Assembly: GCA_023450615.1 (NCBI GenBank)
Contig: JAEXGT010000103.1
Span: forward strand, 1 to 45,370
DNA from: Pseudomonadota bacterium
GTDB taxonomy: Bacteria; Pseudomonadota; Alphaproteobacteria; Rhizobiales; Beijerinckiaceae
Length of the DNA stretch: 45,370 bases
Direction: 5' to 3'
The notes beneath the pieces are model-generated. The model worked only from the letters and a program-made list of their open reading frames with translations, searched no databases and was not told the origin of the DNA. This document shows, piece after piece, positions 1 to 7,565 of this stretch. How positions within the stretch are numbered: position 1 is the stretch's first letter; each line of letters opens with the position of its first letter. Made by a program: the position numbers and the translations under genes.

Positions 1-410
1 ATCTCGTCAAGGGTGATGCCGGTAACGACACCATCTATGGCGGTGCCGGTATCGACAAGCTCTACGGTGGTTCCGGTCAGGACGTGTTCGTGTTCAACAC
101 CAAGGCGAACGCGAAGACCAACCTGGACCAGGTCATGGACTTCAAGGTCAAGGATGACACCATCTGGCTCGACAACAAGTACTTCACGAAGTTGGGCAAG
201 GCTGGGTCGGAGGCTGCTCCGGCGGCTCTCGACAAGAACTTCTTCCGCATTGGCGAAAAGGCCAAGGACAAGAACGACTACATCATCTACGACAAGAAGA
301 CCGGCATTCTGTACTACGATGCCGATGGCAGCGGTAAGAAGGCGGCAGTCGAGATCGCCAAGCTCAGCACGAAGCTGAAGCTGACCGCAGCTGACTTCAT
401 GGTCATCTAA
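1..410 (+). CDS. RTX-type calcium-binding protein, C-terminal end (partial)
   Basis: The frame is open from the left edge (first complete codon at 3), so only the last 135 residues are present. The first ~25 residues are glycine/aspartate nonapeptides (GGAGIDKLYGGSGQDVFVF), the Ca2+-binding beta-roll signature of RTX proteins. Then comes a ~100-residue C-terminal module with DFKVKDDTIWLDN, KAKDKNDYIIYD and YYDADGSG, ending in LTAADFMVI. The same module ends the two large RTX proteins at 39.4-44.8 kb, so all three are paralogues. RTX proteins are normally exported by type I secretion through an uncleaved C-terminal signal, and this conserved tail is the likely signal (inference). A strong terminator follows at 434-466. 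What the missing N-terminal part does cannot be seen. Confidence 0.9.
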   Translation, partial: LVKGDAGNDTIYGGAGIDKLYGGSGQDVFVFNTKANAKTNLDQVMDFKVKDDTIWLDNKYFTKLGKAGSEAAPAALDKNFFRIGEKAKDKNDYIIYDKKTGILYYDADGSGKKAAVEIAKLSTKLKLTAADFMVI

Positions 411-433
411 GCGATCGACATAGTCTGATCTTT

Positions 434-466
434 AAACCCCGGCGGCTCTGCTGCCGGGGTTTTTCT
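434..466 (+). terminator. Rho-independent terminator after the RTX gene
   Basis: A ten-base stem pairs 434-443 (AAACCCCGGC) with 453-462, followed by a T-rich run. It lies 24 bases after the RTX stop codon. Confidence 0.88.
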
Positions 467-605
467 TTATCTCTCTCGCGGCATGTCCGTTGAGGCTGCC
501 TCTGGGCGCGGCATGGAAGGGCAAGCGTGAGAGCTCACGGTGATCTTTTTCCCTCCTGATGTGTTTTGTCACTTCCAGGGGCATCACGAGAGGGAAGGGG
601 TCTGA

Positions 606-1553
606 ATGGCGTCCAACGCAGACATGCTCGATTGCCTGATCGTCGGCGGCGGGCCCGCAGGACTGACGGCGGGGCTTTACCTCGCGCGGTTCAAGCGGCG
701 GTTCCTGGTCGTGGACAGCGGTACGCCGCGGGCAGCGTGGATTCCGACGAGCCACAACATTCCCATGTTCGCGGACGGCATTTCCGGCAAGGACCTGCTG
801 GTGCGGGCGCGCGCCAATCTGGAGCAATACGGCAAGTGCATCCGGGCAGGGCGGGTCACGGGCCTGAGCAAGCAGCCGGATCGCTTCATCGCCATCGTCG
901 AGGACGATGACGGCGGTATGGATCAGGTCTCGGCCCGGCGGGTCATCCTGGCGACAGGCGCGGTGGATATCGAGCCCGATCTGCCGGATGTGCCCAATGC
1001 CGTGCAGCGCGGGCTGGTGCGCTACTGCCCCATCTGCGACGGATACGAGTCCCGCGACCGGAAGATTGCCGTCATCGCTTATGGGGCGCACGGCATCGGA
1101 GAAGCGGTGTTCATCGCCCGCACCTATTCCCGCGACGTGACCCTGCTCACCCTCGGCCAGCCCCTGGAGCTGAATGCGGAGCAATGGGCGCGGCTCAAGG
1201 AGCATGGGATCAAGGTGGTCGAGACGCCTGTCGAGTCCCTCGACATGGAGAATGACCGGATTTCCGCGCTCCATTTCGGCGGCAAGGAGCACCGCTTCGA
1301 TGTGCTTTATTCGGCGCTGGGCTTGAAATACCGGTCCGACCTCGCCCTGGCCTTAGGCGCGGAGCATGACCGGACGGGCAGCCTCATCGTCGACAGCCAT
1401 TGCCAGACAAGCGTGAAGGGGCTGTATGCTGCGGGCGATATCGTGCGCGGCCTCGACCAGATCGTCGTCGGCATGGGGCATGCCGCGCATGCCGCCACGC
1501 ACATTCACAATCATTGCGAATTGCCCACCGAGGACGAGCCGGGCGGGGCCTGA
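606..1553 (+). CDS. Thioredoxin-reductase-like FAD/NAD(P)H oxidoreductase with a CPIC motif
   Basis: 315 residues, the usual length of a low-molecular-weight thioredoxin reductase. The FAD-binding motif IVGGGPAGLTAGLYLAR lies at residues 12-28, the second FAD motif (LYAAGDIV) near the C-terminus, and a redox pair C141-P-I-C144-D-G-Y-E sits where classical TrxB has CATC. The nucleotide-binding loop reads AYGAHGIGEAV rather than the GGGDSA of TrxB. These changes place it in the TrxB-like group of NAD(P)/FAD disulfide oxidoreductases rather than housekeeping TrxB; its electron acceptor cannot be told from sequence. The start is supported by AAGGGG just upstream. It stands alone, converging on the esterase with only 6 bases between stop codons. 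No thioredoxin gene is adjacent. Confidence 0.88.
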   Translation: MASNADMLDCLIVGGGPAGLTAGLYLARFKRRFLVVDSGTPRAAWIPTSHNIPMFADGISGKDLLVRARANLEQYGKCIRAGRVTGLSKQPDRFIAIVEDDDGGMDQVSARRVILATGAVDIEPDLPDVPNAVQRGLVRYCPICDGYESRDRKIAVIAYGAHGIGEAVFIARTYSRDVTLLTLGQPLELNAEQWARLKEHGIKVVETPVESLDMENDRISALHFGGKEHRFDVLYSALGLKYRSDLALALGAEHDRTGSLIVDSHCQTSVKGLYAAGDIVRGLDQIVVGMGHAAHAATHIHNHCELPTEDEPGGA

Positions 1554-1559
1554 TCCTTG

Positions 1560-2579
1560 TCAGGCAAGAGCCTTCGCAAGAAGAGGCAGGCTCACATCCA
1601 TGCGGTAATCGACCGACGAGTGATTGTCGGGAAATTCCTCGTAGACATGGGCGATGCCGGCGGCATCCAGCTTCCGGTGCAATTGGCGCGAGCCATAGAC
1701 CATGTTGTACTGATCGACGTCGCCGCAATCGATATAGAAGGCCTTCAGCTTGCGCAGGTTTTCCTGGCATCGGGCATTATCCGCCATGCGCAGCGGATCC
1801 CACCGCAGCCAGTTGGCCCAGCGCTCCTCGATGATCTCGCATGTGTGCAGATCCACCGGAAGCCGAATGCCGCAGAACTGGCTCGGATCGGGATCGAAGC
1901 TCGCGGCCTGTGCGAGGATCATCAGCACATGCCAATCCTGGTCCTTCGCCTTGGGGCCTTGAGCGAACCTGTTCAGGAAAGCCTCGATGGACATGCCGTG
2001 GCTCGCCAGGTGGCGCAGCGCGCCCGCGAACTCCCCGAGATGGTAGAGATATTCGAAGCCCACATCGCCGGAATGGGAGGCCGCCGCCGCCCATACGGAG
2101 CCGCCATGGCGCAGGGCATGAACGAGGGAGCCGTAGCCTCCCGAGCTCTTGCCGAAGACGCCCCGGCGCCCGTCGCCGCCGCAGCCGAAGCGTTCTTCCA
2201 CGAAGGGTACCATCTCGCGGATGAGGAAGGTCTCCCAGGGGCCCATTGCGGCGCTGTCGACATATTGGTTTCCGCCGAGGCGGGTGAAGCAGTCGGGGAA
2301 GGCGACCACAACAGGGGGCATGGCGCCCGTGCCGATCAGGCGGTCGAGTCGTTCCGGGACGTTTTCGCCGTAGTTCTTCCAATTGGTGTGGCCGGGCCCG
2401 CCCGACGTGTAGCCCACGAGGTCCACGAGGAGAGGCAGTCCGCGCCCGTCATGGCCCGCCGGCACATAGACGTCGATGCGCCGCCTCGAGGGATCGCCCA
2501 GGAGATTGCCTTTCAGACAGTCGCTGTCGATCCGGAGGGAATGCACTGTGCCCTCGGGCACGTTCTGGTCCTTGCGCAT
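1560..2579 (-). CDS. Putative esterase, alpha/beta-hydrolase fold (esterase D / PF00756-like)
   Basis: 339 residues with no signal peptide, so probably cytoplasmic. The nucleophile elbow is G143-K-S145-S-G147-G-Y-G. A likely acid lies in DCGDVDQYN (~288-296) and the histidine in DNHSSVDYR (~316-324), completing a Ser-Asp-His triad in family order. DPSRRRIDVYVPAGHD near the N-terminus is typical of the enterochelin esterase/esterase D superfamily, whose members hydrolyse esters such as S-formylglutathione or ferric siderophores. Substrate is not predictable: there is no formaldehyde dehydrogenase or siderophore gene beside it. It is monocistronic, divergent from the permease gene and convergent with the flavoprotein gene. 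Confidence 0.8.
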   Translation of the reverse strand: MRKDQNVPEGTVHSLRIDSDCLKGNLLGDPSRRRIDVYVPAGHDGRGLPLLVDLVGYTSGGPGHTNWKNYGENVPERLDRLIGTGAMPPVVVAFPDCFTRLGGNQYVDSAAMGPWETFLIREMVPFVEERFGCGGDGRRGVFGKSSGGYGSLVHALRHGGSVWAAAASHSGDVGFEYLYHLGEFAGALRHLASHGMSIEAFLNRFAQGPKAKDQDWHVLMILAQAASFDPDPSQFCGIRLPVDLHTCEIIEERWANWLRWDPLRMADNARCQENLRKLKAFYIDCGDVDQYNMVYGSRQLHRKLDAAGIAHVYEEFPDNHSSVDYRMDVSLPLLAKALA

Positions 2580-2746
2580 TGCTGATCCTTGTCTCTCGTC
2601 GGGGGAACATGATGTGGCTGTCCAGCGGGCACTTGTCCAGAAATGGGGCTTTGGCAGCGGTTAATAAGTCTTTTCTGGCTCTAGCTTTCCCTCCAGCCCT
2701 GGCACTAGGGTGCCGCCTCAAGCGTCATTGTCTGGGGGAATAAAAC

Positions 2747-4075
2747 ATGAGCGATAGCTTCCTGCCTAAATGGACCTTGAAGACCGAGGGCACCATCATG
2801 CCCGATGAGCGGCTTCCGACCGGCCAGATGGTCGTCGTAGGCCTGCAGCATGTGGTGGCCATGTTCGGCGCCACGGTGCTTGCCCCCATCCTGATGGGCT
2901 TCGATCCCAACGTTTCCATTCTCTTCTCCGGCCTCGCCACCCTGATCTTCTTCTTCGTGGTCGGCGGCCGTGTGCCGAGCTATCTCGGCTCGAGCTTCGC
3001 CTTCATCGGCCCCGTCCTGGTGGCGACCGGCGCCTCGGTCGGCAGCCCGAACCCCAACATTCCTCTGGCTCTCGGCGGCATCATCGCAGCCGGTGCGCTC
3101 TATTTCATCATCGGCCTCATCGTCCAGATGGCAGGGCACCGCTGGATCGAGAAGCTCATGCCGCCGGTGGTCACCGGCGCCATCGTGGCCGCCATCGGCC
3201 TCGTGCTGGCGCCGATCGCCATCAACAGCGCCTCGGGCGTGACTCCGGACAACGCGAACGGCTCCGACTTCGCCCGCTGGATCGCGCTTGCCACGGCGCT
3301 TTCGGTCGGCCTCGTCGCGGTCTATGCACCGGGCATGTGGAAGCGCCTGCCTGTGCTGCTCGGCGGCGCCATGGGCTATCTGGCCTACTACATCTTCGCC
3401 AACCGCCTGGGCTACGGCACGCCCATCGACTTCACGAAGATCGGCGAGGCGGCCTGGTTCGGCCTGCCGTCCTTCCATACCCCTGTCTTCGATACGAGGG
3501 CCATGAGCCTGATCGCGCCTGTCGCTATCATTCTGGTCGCCGAGAACCTCGGACACATCAAGGCGATCGGCGCCATGACGGGCCGCAACCTCGATCCCTA
3601 TCTCGGACGCGCCTTCATGGGCGACGGTCTCGCCACGATGCTCTCGGGCTCCGCCGGCGGCACGGGCATGACGACTTACGCCGAGAACATGGGCGTGATG
3701 GCCGTGACCCGCATCTACTCGACGCTGGTCTTCATCATCGCCGCCGGTTTCGCGCTGCTGCTCGGCCTCTCGCCGAAATTCGGCGCCTTCATCGGCACCA
3801 TTCCGGGCCCCGTGCTCGGCGGCCTCTCGATCGTCGTGTTCGGCCTCATCGCCGCGACGGCTGGCCGGATCTGGGTGGAGAACCGGGTCGATTTCTCGAA
3901 CCCGCGCAATCTGATCACGGTGGCGGCCGCCCTCATCCTGGGCGCCGGCAATTTCAAGCTGAATGTCGCGGGCTTCACCCTCGACGGCATCGGCACCGCG
4001 ACCTTCGGCGCGATCATCCTGTATCACCTCCTGAACATGGGGCCTCAGCGCGCCGACCGGAATCCGCACGCTTAA
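2747..4075 (+). CDS. Uracil/xanthine:cation symporter, NCS2 family (UraA/RutG-like)
   Basis: 442 residues, about 12-14 hydrophobic segments, inner-membrane protein. Family hallmarks: LQHVVAMFGATVLAPILMG at ~33-51, the Q-loop region SYLGSSFAFIGP (~82-93), VAENLGHIKAI with the substrate-contacting glutamate, and GGTGMTTYAENMGVMAVT, very like E. coli UraA. These favour uracil (pyrimidine) over purines. The start is supported by GGGGGAA seven bases upstream. It has its own strong terminator (4100-4133) and no pyrimidine catabolism (rut) genes nearby, so salvage uptake is more likely than a catabolic role. Confidence 0.9.
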   Translation: MSDSFLPKWTLKTEGTIMPDERLPTGQMVVVGLQHVVAMFGATVLAPILMGFDPNVSILFSGLATLIFFFVVGGRVPSYLGSSFAFIGPVLVATGASVGSPNPNIPLALGGIIAAGALYFIIGLIVQMAGHRWIEKLMPPVVTGAIVAAIGLVLAPIAINSASGVTPDNANGSDFARWIALATALSVGLVAVYAPGMWKRLPVLLGGAMGYLAYYIFANRLGYGTPIDFTKIGEAAWFGLPSFHTPVFDTRAMSLIAPVAIILVAENLGHIKAIGAMTGRNLDPYLGRAFMGDGLATMLSGSAGGTGMTTYAENMGVMAVTRIYSTLVFIIAAGFALLLGLSPKFGAFIGTIPGPVLGGLSIVVFGLIAATAGRIWVENRVDFSNPRNLITVAAALILGAGNFKLNVAGFTLDGIGTATFGAIILYHLLNMGPQRADRNPHA

Positions 4076-4085
4076 GCCCTGTCCA

Positions 4086-4110
4086 GGAACACGTCCACGG
4101 AGCCCGCGTT
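4086..4110 (+). promoter_or_regulatory. EcfG-type promoter for the SDR gene, overlapping the upstream terminator
   Basis: GGAAC at 4086-4090, a 16-base spacer and CGTT at 4107-4110 match the EcfG consensus exactly. The -10 lies inside the left arm of the permease terminator hairpin. The predicted transcript starts near 4118, about 55 bases before the SDR start. Confidence 0.75.
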
Positions 4111-4133
4111 GAGCCATCAACGCGGGCTCTTTT
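4100..4133 (+). terminator. Rho-independent terminator of the permease gene
   Basis: A perfect 13-base stem (4100-4112 with 4117-4129), loop GCCA, then TTTT. It overlaps the -10 of the next gene's promoter. Confidence 0.92.
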
Positions 4134-4173
4134 CATTCAATGCCGACGAGAGCCCGCATCGTTTTTCGCCAAC

Positions 4174-5046
4174 ATGGATGATGCAATGAGCTCCGAGCCG
4201 AAGCAGACACTTCCTCCGCAGGTGCAGGACCGGCAGCCCGGTCATGAAACCGAGATGAATCCGAAGCCGGATTACGAGCCGCGCTATCCGGGCAGCAACC
4301 GGTTGCAGGGCAAGACGGCTCTCATCACGGGCGGCGACAGCGGCATCGGCCGCGCGGTGTCCGTTCTCTTCGCACGGGAAGGCGCGGATATCGCCATTCT
4401 CTATCTCAATGAGGGCGAAGACGCGCAGGCGACGAAGAAGCTCGTGGAGAGGGAAGGGCGCAAGTGCCTCACCATCGCGGGCGATGTCGGCGATCCCACA
4501 TTCTGCCGCTCCGCCGTCGATCAGGTGATCCGGCAATTCGGCAAGCTCGATGCGCTCATCAATAATGCGGCCGAGCAGCACCCCAAAGGCGGTATTGCCG
4601 AAATCACGCCCGAGCAGATCGACCGCACCTTCCGCACCAACATCTTCGGTTATTTCTACATGGTTCAGGCGGCGATGCCTCACCTGAAGCAGGGAGCGGC
4701 CATCATCAACACGACCTCGGTCACGGCCTATCGCGGCAGCTCGGACCTTCTCGATTACAGCGCGACGAAAGGCGCCATCGTCGCGTTCACGCGCTCTCTG
4801 GCGCAGAAGCTCGCTGAGCAGGGCATCCGCGTGAACGGCGTTGCGCCGGGGCCGATCTGGACGCCCCTGATCCCTGCGACATTCCCGGAAGAGAAGGTGA
4901 AGACATTCGGCGCGAACACGCCGCTCAAACGTCCCGGACAGCCCAACGAGGTTGCGCCGTCATATCTCTTTCTCGCCTGCGACGACGCCTCCTACATCAC
5001 GGGCTCCATTCTGCACCCGAATGGCGGCGACCCGACCGAATCCTGA
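4174..5046 (+). CDS. SDR-family oxidoreductase of the general-stress YdaD/YghA type
   Basis: 290 residues. A ~45-residue polar N-terminal extension precedes the Rossmann fold, as in the YghA/YdaD/YhdF group. The cofactor motif is TGGDSGIGRAV, followed by NNAAEQ, the catalytic serine in NTTSVTAYRG and the YSATKGA motif supplying Tyr and Lys. NAD(P)-dependent reduction of an aldehyde or ketone is the family activity; the substrate is unknown. Members of this group are general stress proteins in Bacillus, which fits the exact EcfG promoter 55-90 bases upstream. The same frame is open far upstream through the permease gene, but the family starts here. ATG 4174 and ATG 4186 are both possible and neither has a strong ribosome-binding site. 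Confidence 0.88.
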   Translation: MDDAMSSEPKQTLPPQVQDRQPGHETEMNPKPDYEPRYPGSNRLQGKTALITGGDSGIGRAVSVLFAREGADIAILYLNEGEDAQATKKLVEREGRKCLTIAGDVGDPTFCRSAVDQVIRQFGKLDALINNAAEQHPKGGIAEITPEQIDRTFRTNIFGYFYMVQAAMPHLKQGAAIINTTSVTAYRGSSDLLDYSATKGAIVAFTRSLAQKLAEQGIRVNGVAPGPIWTPLIPATFPEEKVKTFGANTPLKRPGQPNEVAPSYLFLACDDASYITGSILHPNGGDPTES

Positions 5047-5051
5047 CAACG

Positions 5052-5080
5052 AAAAGGCGGCTCTCTCGAGCCGCCTTTTT
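5052..5080. terminator. Bidirectional Rho-independent terminator
   Basis: AAAAGGCGGCTC (5052-5063) pairs with GAGCCGCCTTTT (5068-5079). The A-tract and T-tract let it end both the SDR gene and the convergent small membrane gene. Confidence 0.9.
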
Positions 5081-5097
5081 CGTGAAGGGTCGGGAAT

Positions 5098-5301
5098 TCA
5101 GCGACGGCGGCGCACACGGACCGGAACCGGCGAGGGCGCCTGCACGGTGAGTGCGAAGAAAAGCAGCACGGCAGAGAGCGACGCGCCTATCAGGAAGACG
5201 ACTTCTGCAACGACCGCTTGCGATGCGACGCCGGTGACGGCTGCCAGCAAAGTAAGAACAGCGAAAAGAATAAATGCACGAAGGGCAACGGAACGGGTCA
5301 T
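5098..5301 (-). CDS. Small two-helix membrane protein under an EcfG promoter
   Basis: 67 residues. Two hydrophobic segments (about residues 8-29 and 32-52) are separated by a short polar turn, and the tail ends in a basic RVRRRR. No known family is recognised. The frame is open to 5430 but the start was placed at ATG 5301 because GGGAG lies eight bases upstream; ATG 5307 is only two bases from it. An exact EcfG promoter (5328-5352) would give a leader of about 20 bases and would lie inside the longer frame, which supports the short start. Probably an inner-membrane stress protein (inference). Confidence 0.65.
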   Translation of the reverse strand: MTRSVALRAFILFAVLTLLAAVTGVASQAVVAEVVFLIGASLSAVLLFFALTVQAPSPVPVRVRRRR

Positions 5302-5327
5302 CGACATATCTCCCAAGTGTTTTGAGA

Positions 5328-5352
5328 AACGTACCCGGGAGAATGGGGTTCC
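5328..5352 (-). promoter_or_regulatory. EcfG-type promoter for the small membrane protein gene
   Basis: On the minus strand GGAAC (5352-5348), a 16-base spacer and CGTT (5331-5328), an exact consensus match. Predicted start near 5320. Confidence 0.75.
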
Positions 5353-5420
5353 ATACTGAGGGCGCCTTTGAAGAATACTTATGTCGAGCTTCCTTACATT
5401 AAAGACGAATGCCTTTTTGC

Positions 5421-5446
5421 GGAACCGCACAGCCGCGCTTGGCGTT
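5421..5446 (+). promoter_or_regulatory. EcfG-type promoter for the DUF1328 gene
   Basis: GGAAC at 5421-5425, a 17-base spacer and CGTT at 5443-5446, exact consensus. Predicted start near 5454, 45 bases before the ATG. It diverges from the promoter at 5328-5352. Confidence 0.78.
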
Positions 5447-5498
5447 GTTTCAACGTCATCGGCTCAAGGCTGATTTAAAATCTTAGCGAGGTAACACC

Positions 5499-5672
5499 AT
5501 GCTCGGTTGGGCTGTCACTTTTCTCATTATCGCGCTTGTCGCGGCTCTGTTCGGTTTCGGCGGCATCGCTGGCACCGCTGTGGAAATCGCCAAGCTGATC
5601 TTCTTCGTCGCAATCGTGCTCTTCGCCATTTCGGCCGTCATCGGCCTGCTGCGCGGACGAAGCCCTATGTGA
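5499..5672 (+). CDS. DUF1328 (YtjA-like) small membrane protein
   Basis: 57 residues. It starts MLGWAVTFLIIALVAALFGF, continues GGIAGTAVEIAKLIFFVAIV and ends LLRGRSPM. This is the DUF1328 pattern (E. coli YtjA): two transmembrane helices joined by a GGIAGTA turn. GAGGT lies six bases before the ATG. The function of the family is unknown, and homologues are often stress-induced in alphaproteobacteria. The exact EcfG promoter just upstream puts it in the general stress regulon. Confidence 0.88.
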   Translation: MLGWAVTFLIIALVAALFGFGGIAGTAVEIAKLIFFVAIVLFAISAVIGLLRGRSPM

Positions 5673-5701
5673 CGTAGGCCTTAGGGTCTTCCCGGTTCAT
5701 G

Positions 5702-5730
5702 AAAACGCCGCCCCTCGGGCGGCGTTTTTT
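5702..5730. terminator. Bidirectional Rho-independent terminator between DUF1328 and ecfG
   Basis: AAAACGCCGCCC (5702-5713) pairs with GGGCGGCGTTTT (5717-5728), loop CTC, with a T-run to the right and an A-run to the left. Confidence 0.92.
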
Positions 5731-5751
5731 GTGGCGAGAGGTTCTCTCGTC

Positions 5752-6291
5752 TCAGCCCTGGAGGGCCGCGCGGGTCATGCTGTCGGGGCCGAGATCGTCC
5801 ATGTCGTTCACGTTCAGAGCGGCGGCCAGACGCAGGCGGGCCCGGTTCACGCGGCTCTTGATGGTGCCGACGGCGCAGCCGCAGATACCGGCGGCTTCTT
5901 CATAGGAGAAGCCGGAAGCGCCGACGAGGAGCAGGGCCTCGCGCTGATCGGGCGGAAGCTGGTCGAGGGCTACGCGGAAATCCTCGAAGTCGAGATGCGA
6001 GCCCTGCTCGGGTTGGATCCTCAGGCGGCCTGCGAAGGCGCCATTGGGGTCTTCGACCTCTCGGCGGCGCTTGCGGTATTCGGAATGAAAGAGATTGCGG
6101 AGGATCGTGAAGAGCCATGCATTGACGTTCGTGCCGGGCTCGAAGCGGTGAAGATTGGAAAGGGCGCGGAGGAGGGTGTCCTGGACAAGGTCATCCGCTT
6201 TGTCGACTTGGCCCGAGAGCGAGATTGCGAAGGCGCGTAGGCCGGGGATGGCAGCCAATAAGGCCTCTCGCAGATCGGGCTCCGATGTCAT
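5752..6291 (-). CDS. ecfG: General stress response ECF sigma factor EcfG
   Basis: 179 residues, a two-domain ECF sigma factor. Region 2 holds DKADDLVQDTLLRAL and the -10-recognising helix NVNAWLFTILRNLFHSEYRKR (positions ~55-75). Region 4 holds LPPDQREALLLV and GCAVGTIKSRVNRAR, the -35-binding helix-turn-helix. In alphaproteobacteria EcfG directs RNA polymerase to GGAAC-N16/17-CGTT promoters for the general stress response. It is held inactive by NepR until PhyR is phosphorylated. The gene overlaps nepR by four bases (ATGA), so the two are translated as a pair. An exact EcfG promoter in front of nepR means the sigma factor activates its own operon. Confidence 0.96.
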   Translation of the reverse strand: MTSEPDLREALLAAIPGLRAFAISLSGQVDKADDLVQDTLLRALSNLHRFEPGTNVNAWLFTILRNLFHSEYRKRRREVEDPNGAFAGRLRIQPEQGSHLDFEDFRVALDQLPPDQREALLLVGASGFSYEEAAGICGCAVGTIKSRVNRARLRLAAALNVNDMDDLGPDSMTRAALQG

Positions 6292-6503
6292 TGCGGCCCG
6301 TCTTTTTTCTTGTCGAGCTGATCCAGAAGTTCTTTGAAACGGTCCGGAACGGGTTGCTGCATCAATTCGTCGTACATGGCGCGCAGTTGGTCGCCGATAC
6401 GTTTCTGGCTGCTGCTGTCGAGCTTTGCGTCGGTTCCAAGCTTGCCGTCGGCGGATGCGCCCGGGAGCGCCCGAGCCAGCTTGTTACCTTTGTCACCTGT
6501 CAT
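6288..6503 (-). CDS. nepR: Anti-sigma factor NepR
   Basis: 71 residues. The N-terminal ~35 are polar and probably disordered. The core IGDQLRAMYDELMQQPVPDR is the family signature: two helices that clamp EcfG and, in the switched state, bind the sigma-like domain of PhyR. The small size, the place before ecfG and the four-base overlap are typical. AAGGGGAA lies upstream of the ATG at a good distance. Acts in the cytoplasm as the hub of the partner switch. Confidence 0.96.
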   Translation of the reverse strand: MTGDKGNKLARALPGASADGKLGTDAKLDSSSQKRIGDQLRAMYDELMQQPVPDRFKELLDQLDKKKDGPQ

Positions 6504-6581
6504 CTGATTCCCCTTGCTACCCCGTCTATTATTAAGGGATAGCCAACCTTGGCAGTAGCTCTATACTCATTTTCGAGCAAT

Positions 6582-6606
6582 AACGCCTGTTGCTGACCAC
6601 GGTTCC
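6582..6606 (-). promoter_or_regulatory. EcfG-type promoter of nepR-ecfG
   Basis: On the minus strand GGAAC (6606-6602), 16 bases, CGTT (6585-6582), exact consensus. Its -35 is only six bases from the -35 of the divergent phyR promoter. Confidence 0.85.
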
Positions 6607-6612
6607 AGAGAT

Positions 6613-6637
6613 GGAACTTTTGCAGCTTTGCAGCGTT
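6613..6637 (+). promoter_or_regulatory. EcfG-type promoter of phyR
   Basis: GGAAC at 6613-6617, 16 bases, CGTT at 6634-6637, exact consensus. Predicted start near 6645, about 40 bases before the phyR ATG. Confidence 0.85.
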
Positions 6638-6685
6638 GAATGGACCATCGGTACAACGAGTCATAAGCACAATAAGGGGAAGCGA

Positions 6686-7492
6686 ATGTCGACAGCTCAG
6701 CTTGTCGTCCAGCACTTACCATACCTTCGCCGCTACGCACGCGCTCTCACCGGCAGCCAGATGGCCGGGGATGCCTATGTGGCTGCAACCCTTGAAACGC
6801 TGGTGAGCGAACCCGAGACCATCGGGCCCTCCGGCAATGTCAAGGTCGAGCTCTTCCAGGTCTTCACGCGCATTTGGAATTCGCTTTCCGTCAACGGACG
6901 CAGCGAGCAGATCCAGCGCGATCTGCCGGCGGAGGTTCGCCTCGGCCAGATCACCCCACTGCCTCGTCAGGCGTTTCTCCTGTCCTGCCTTGAAGGCTTC
7001 GGGGAGGAGGAGGTCGGCCAGATCCTCGATGTGGACACCAGGACGGTGCGCGATCTCGTCGATGAAGCCGGCCGTGAACTGGCTGCCGACATGGCGACCG
7101 ACATTCTCATCATTGAGGATGAGCCGCTGATCGCCATGGATCTCGAGGCGCTGGTCGAGGGCCTCGGTCACAATGTGACTGGCGTGGCCCGCACGCGCAC
7201 GGAAGCGGTCAAGCTTGCCTCCAGCAAGCAACCCGGCCTCATCCTGGCCGATATCCAGCTTGCCGATGGCAGTTCCGGCCTCGACGCGGTCAATGACCTC
7301 CTGAAGTCGTTCGAGGTGCCGGTGATCTTCATCACCGCCTATCCGGAGCGCTTCCTCACCGGTGAGCGGCCCGAGCCTGCCTTCCTCATCGCCAAACCGT
7401 TCCAGCCGGCAAACGTCTCTGCCGTCATCAGCCAGGCCCTGTTCTTCCAGCAGAGCGCCAAGCGGCGAGAGCCCCGGGCCGCGACGGCCTGA
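6686..7492 (+). CDS. phyR: Anti-anti-sigma response regulator PhyR
   Basis: 268 residues, the family length. Residues ~1-130 form a sigma-like domain (VVQHLPYLRRYARALTGSQ; PLPRQAFLLSCLEGFGEEEV) that mimics EcfG. Residues ~140-265 are a receiver domain with acidic pocket IIEDEPLIAMD, phosphoacceptor D189 in LADIQLADG and lysine in IAKPF. When phosphorylated it opens and binds NepR, releasing EcfG. The frame is open from 6590, but ATG 6686 was chosen because GGGGAAG precedes it, the protein then has family length, and the promoter lies between the two. No PhyK-type histidine kinase is in the window. Confidence 0.96.
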   Translation: MSTAQLVVQHLPYLRRYARALTGSQMAGDAYVAATLETLVSEPETIGPSGNVKVELFQVFTRIWNSLSVNGRSEQIQRDLPAEVRLGQITPLPRQAFLLSCLEGFGEEEVGQILDVDTRTVRDLVDEAGRELAADMATDILIIEDEPLIAMDLEALVEGLGHNVTGVARTRTEAVKLASSKQPGLILADIQLADGSSGLDAVNDLLKSFEVPVIFITAYPERFLTGERPEPAFLIAKPFQPANVSAVISQALFFQQSAKRREPRAATA

Positions 7493-7519
7493 CCAACGGC
7501 TACGTTTTCTGAAAGTAAT

Positions 7520-7545
7520 AGCCCGGCTTTTGAGCCGGGCTTTTC
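7520..7545 (+). terminator. Rho-independent terminator of phyR
   Basis: GCCCGGCT (7521-7528) pairs with AGCCGGGC (7533-7540), then TTTTCTTTT. Confidence 0.92.
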
Positions 7546-7565
7546 TTTTGTCACATTGTAATCGG

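Noticed and set aside
2604..2640. GGAAC at 2604 upstream of the permease gene
   Set aside because: No matching -10 element at the right distance.
2705..4120. Long open frame antisense to the permease gene
   Set aside because: It is rich in Arg, Glu, Asp and His with no family and mirrors a well-defined membrane protein; a high-GC shadow frame.
3337..4173. N-terminal extension of the SDR gene through the permease gene
   Set aside because: It would overlap the permease and its terminator; the SDR family start and EcfG promoter both place the start at 4174-4186.
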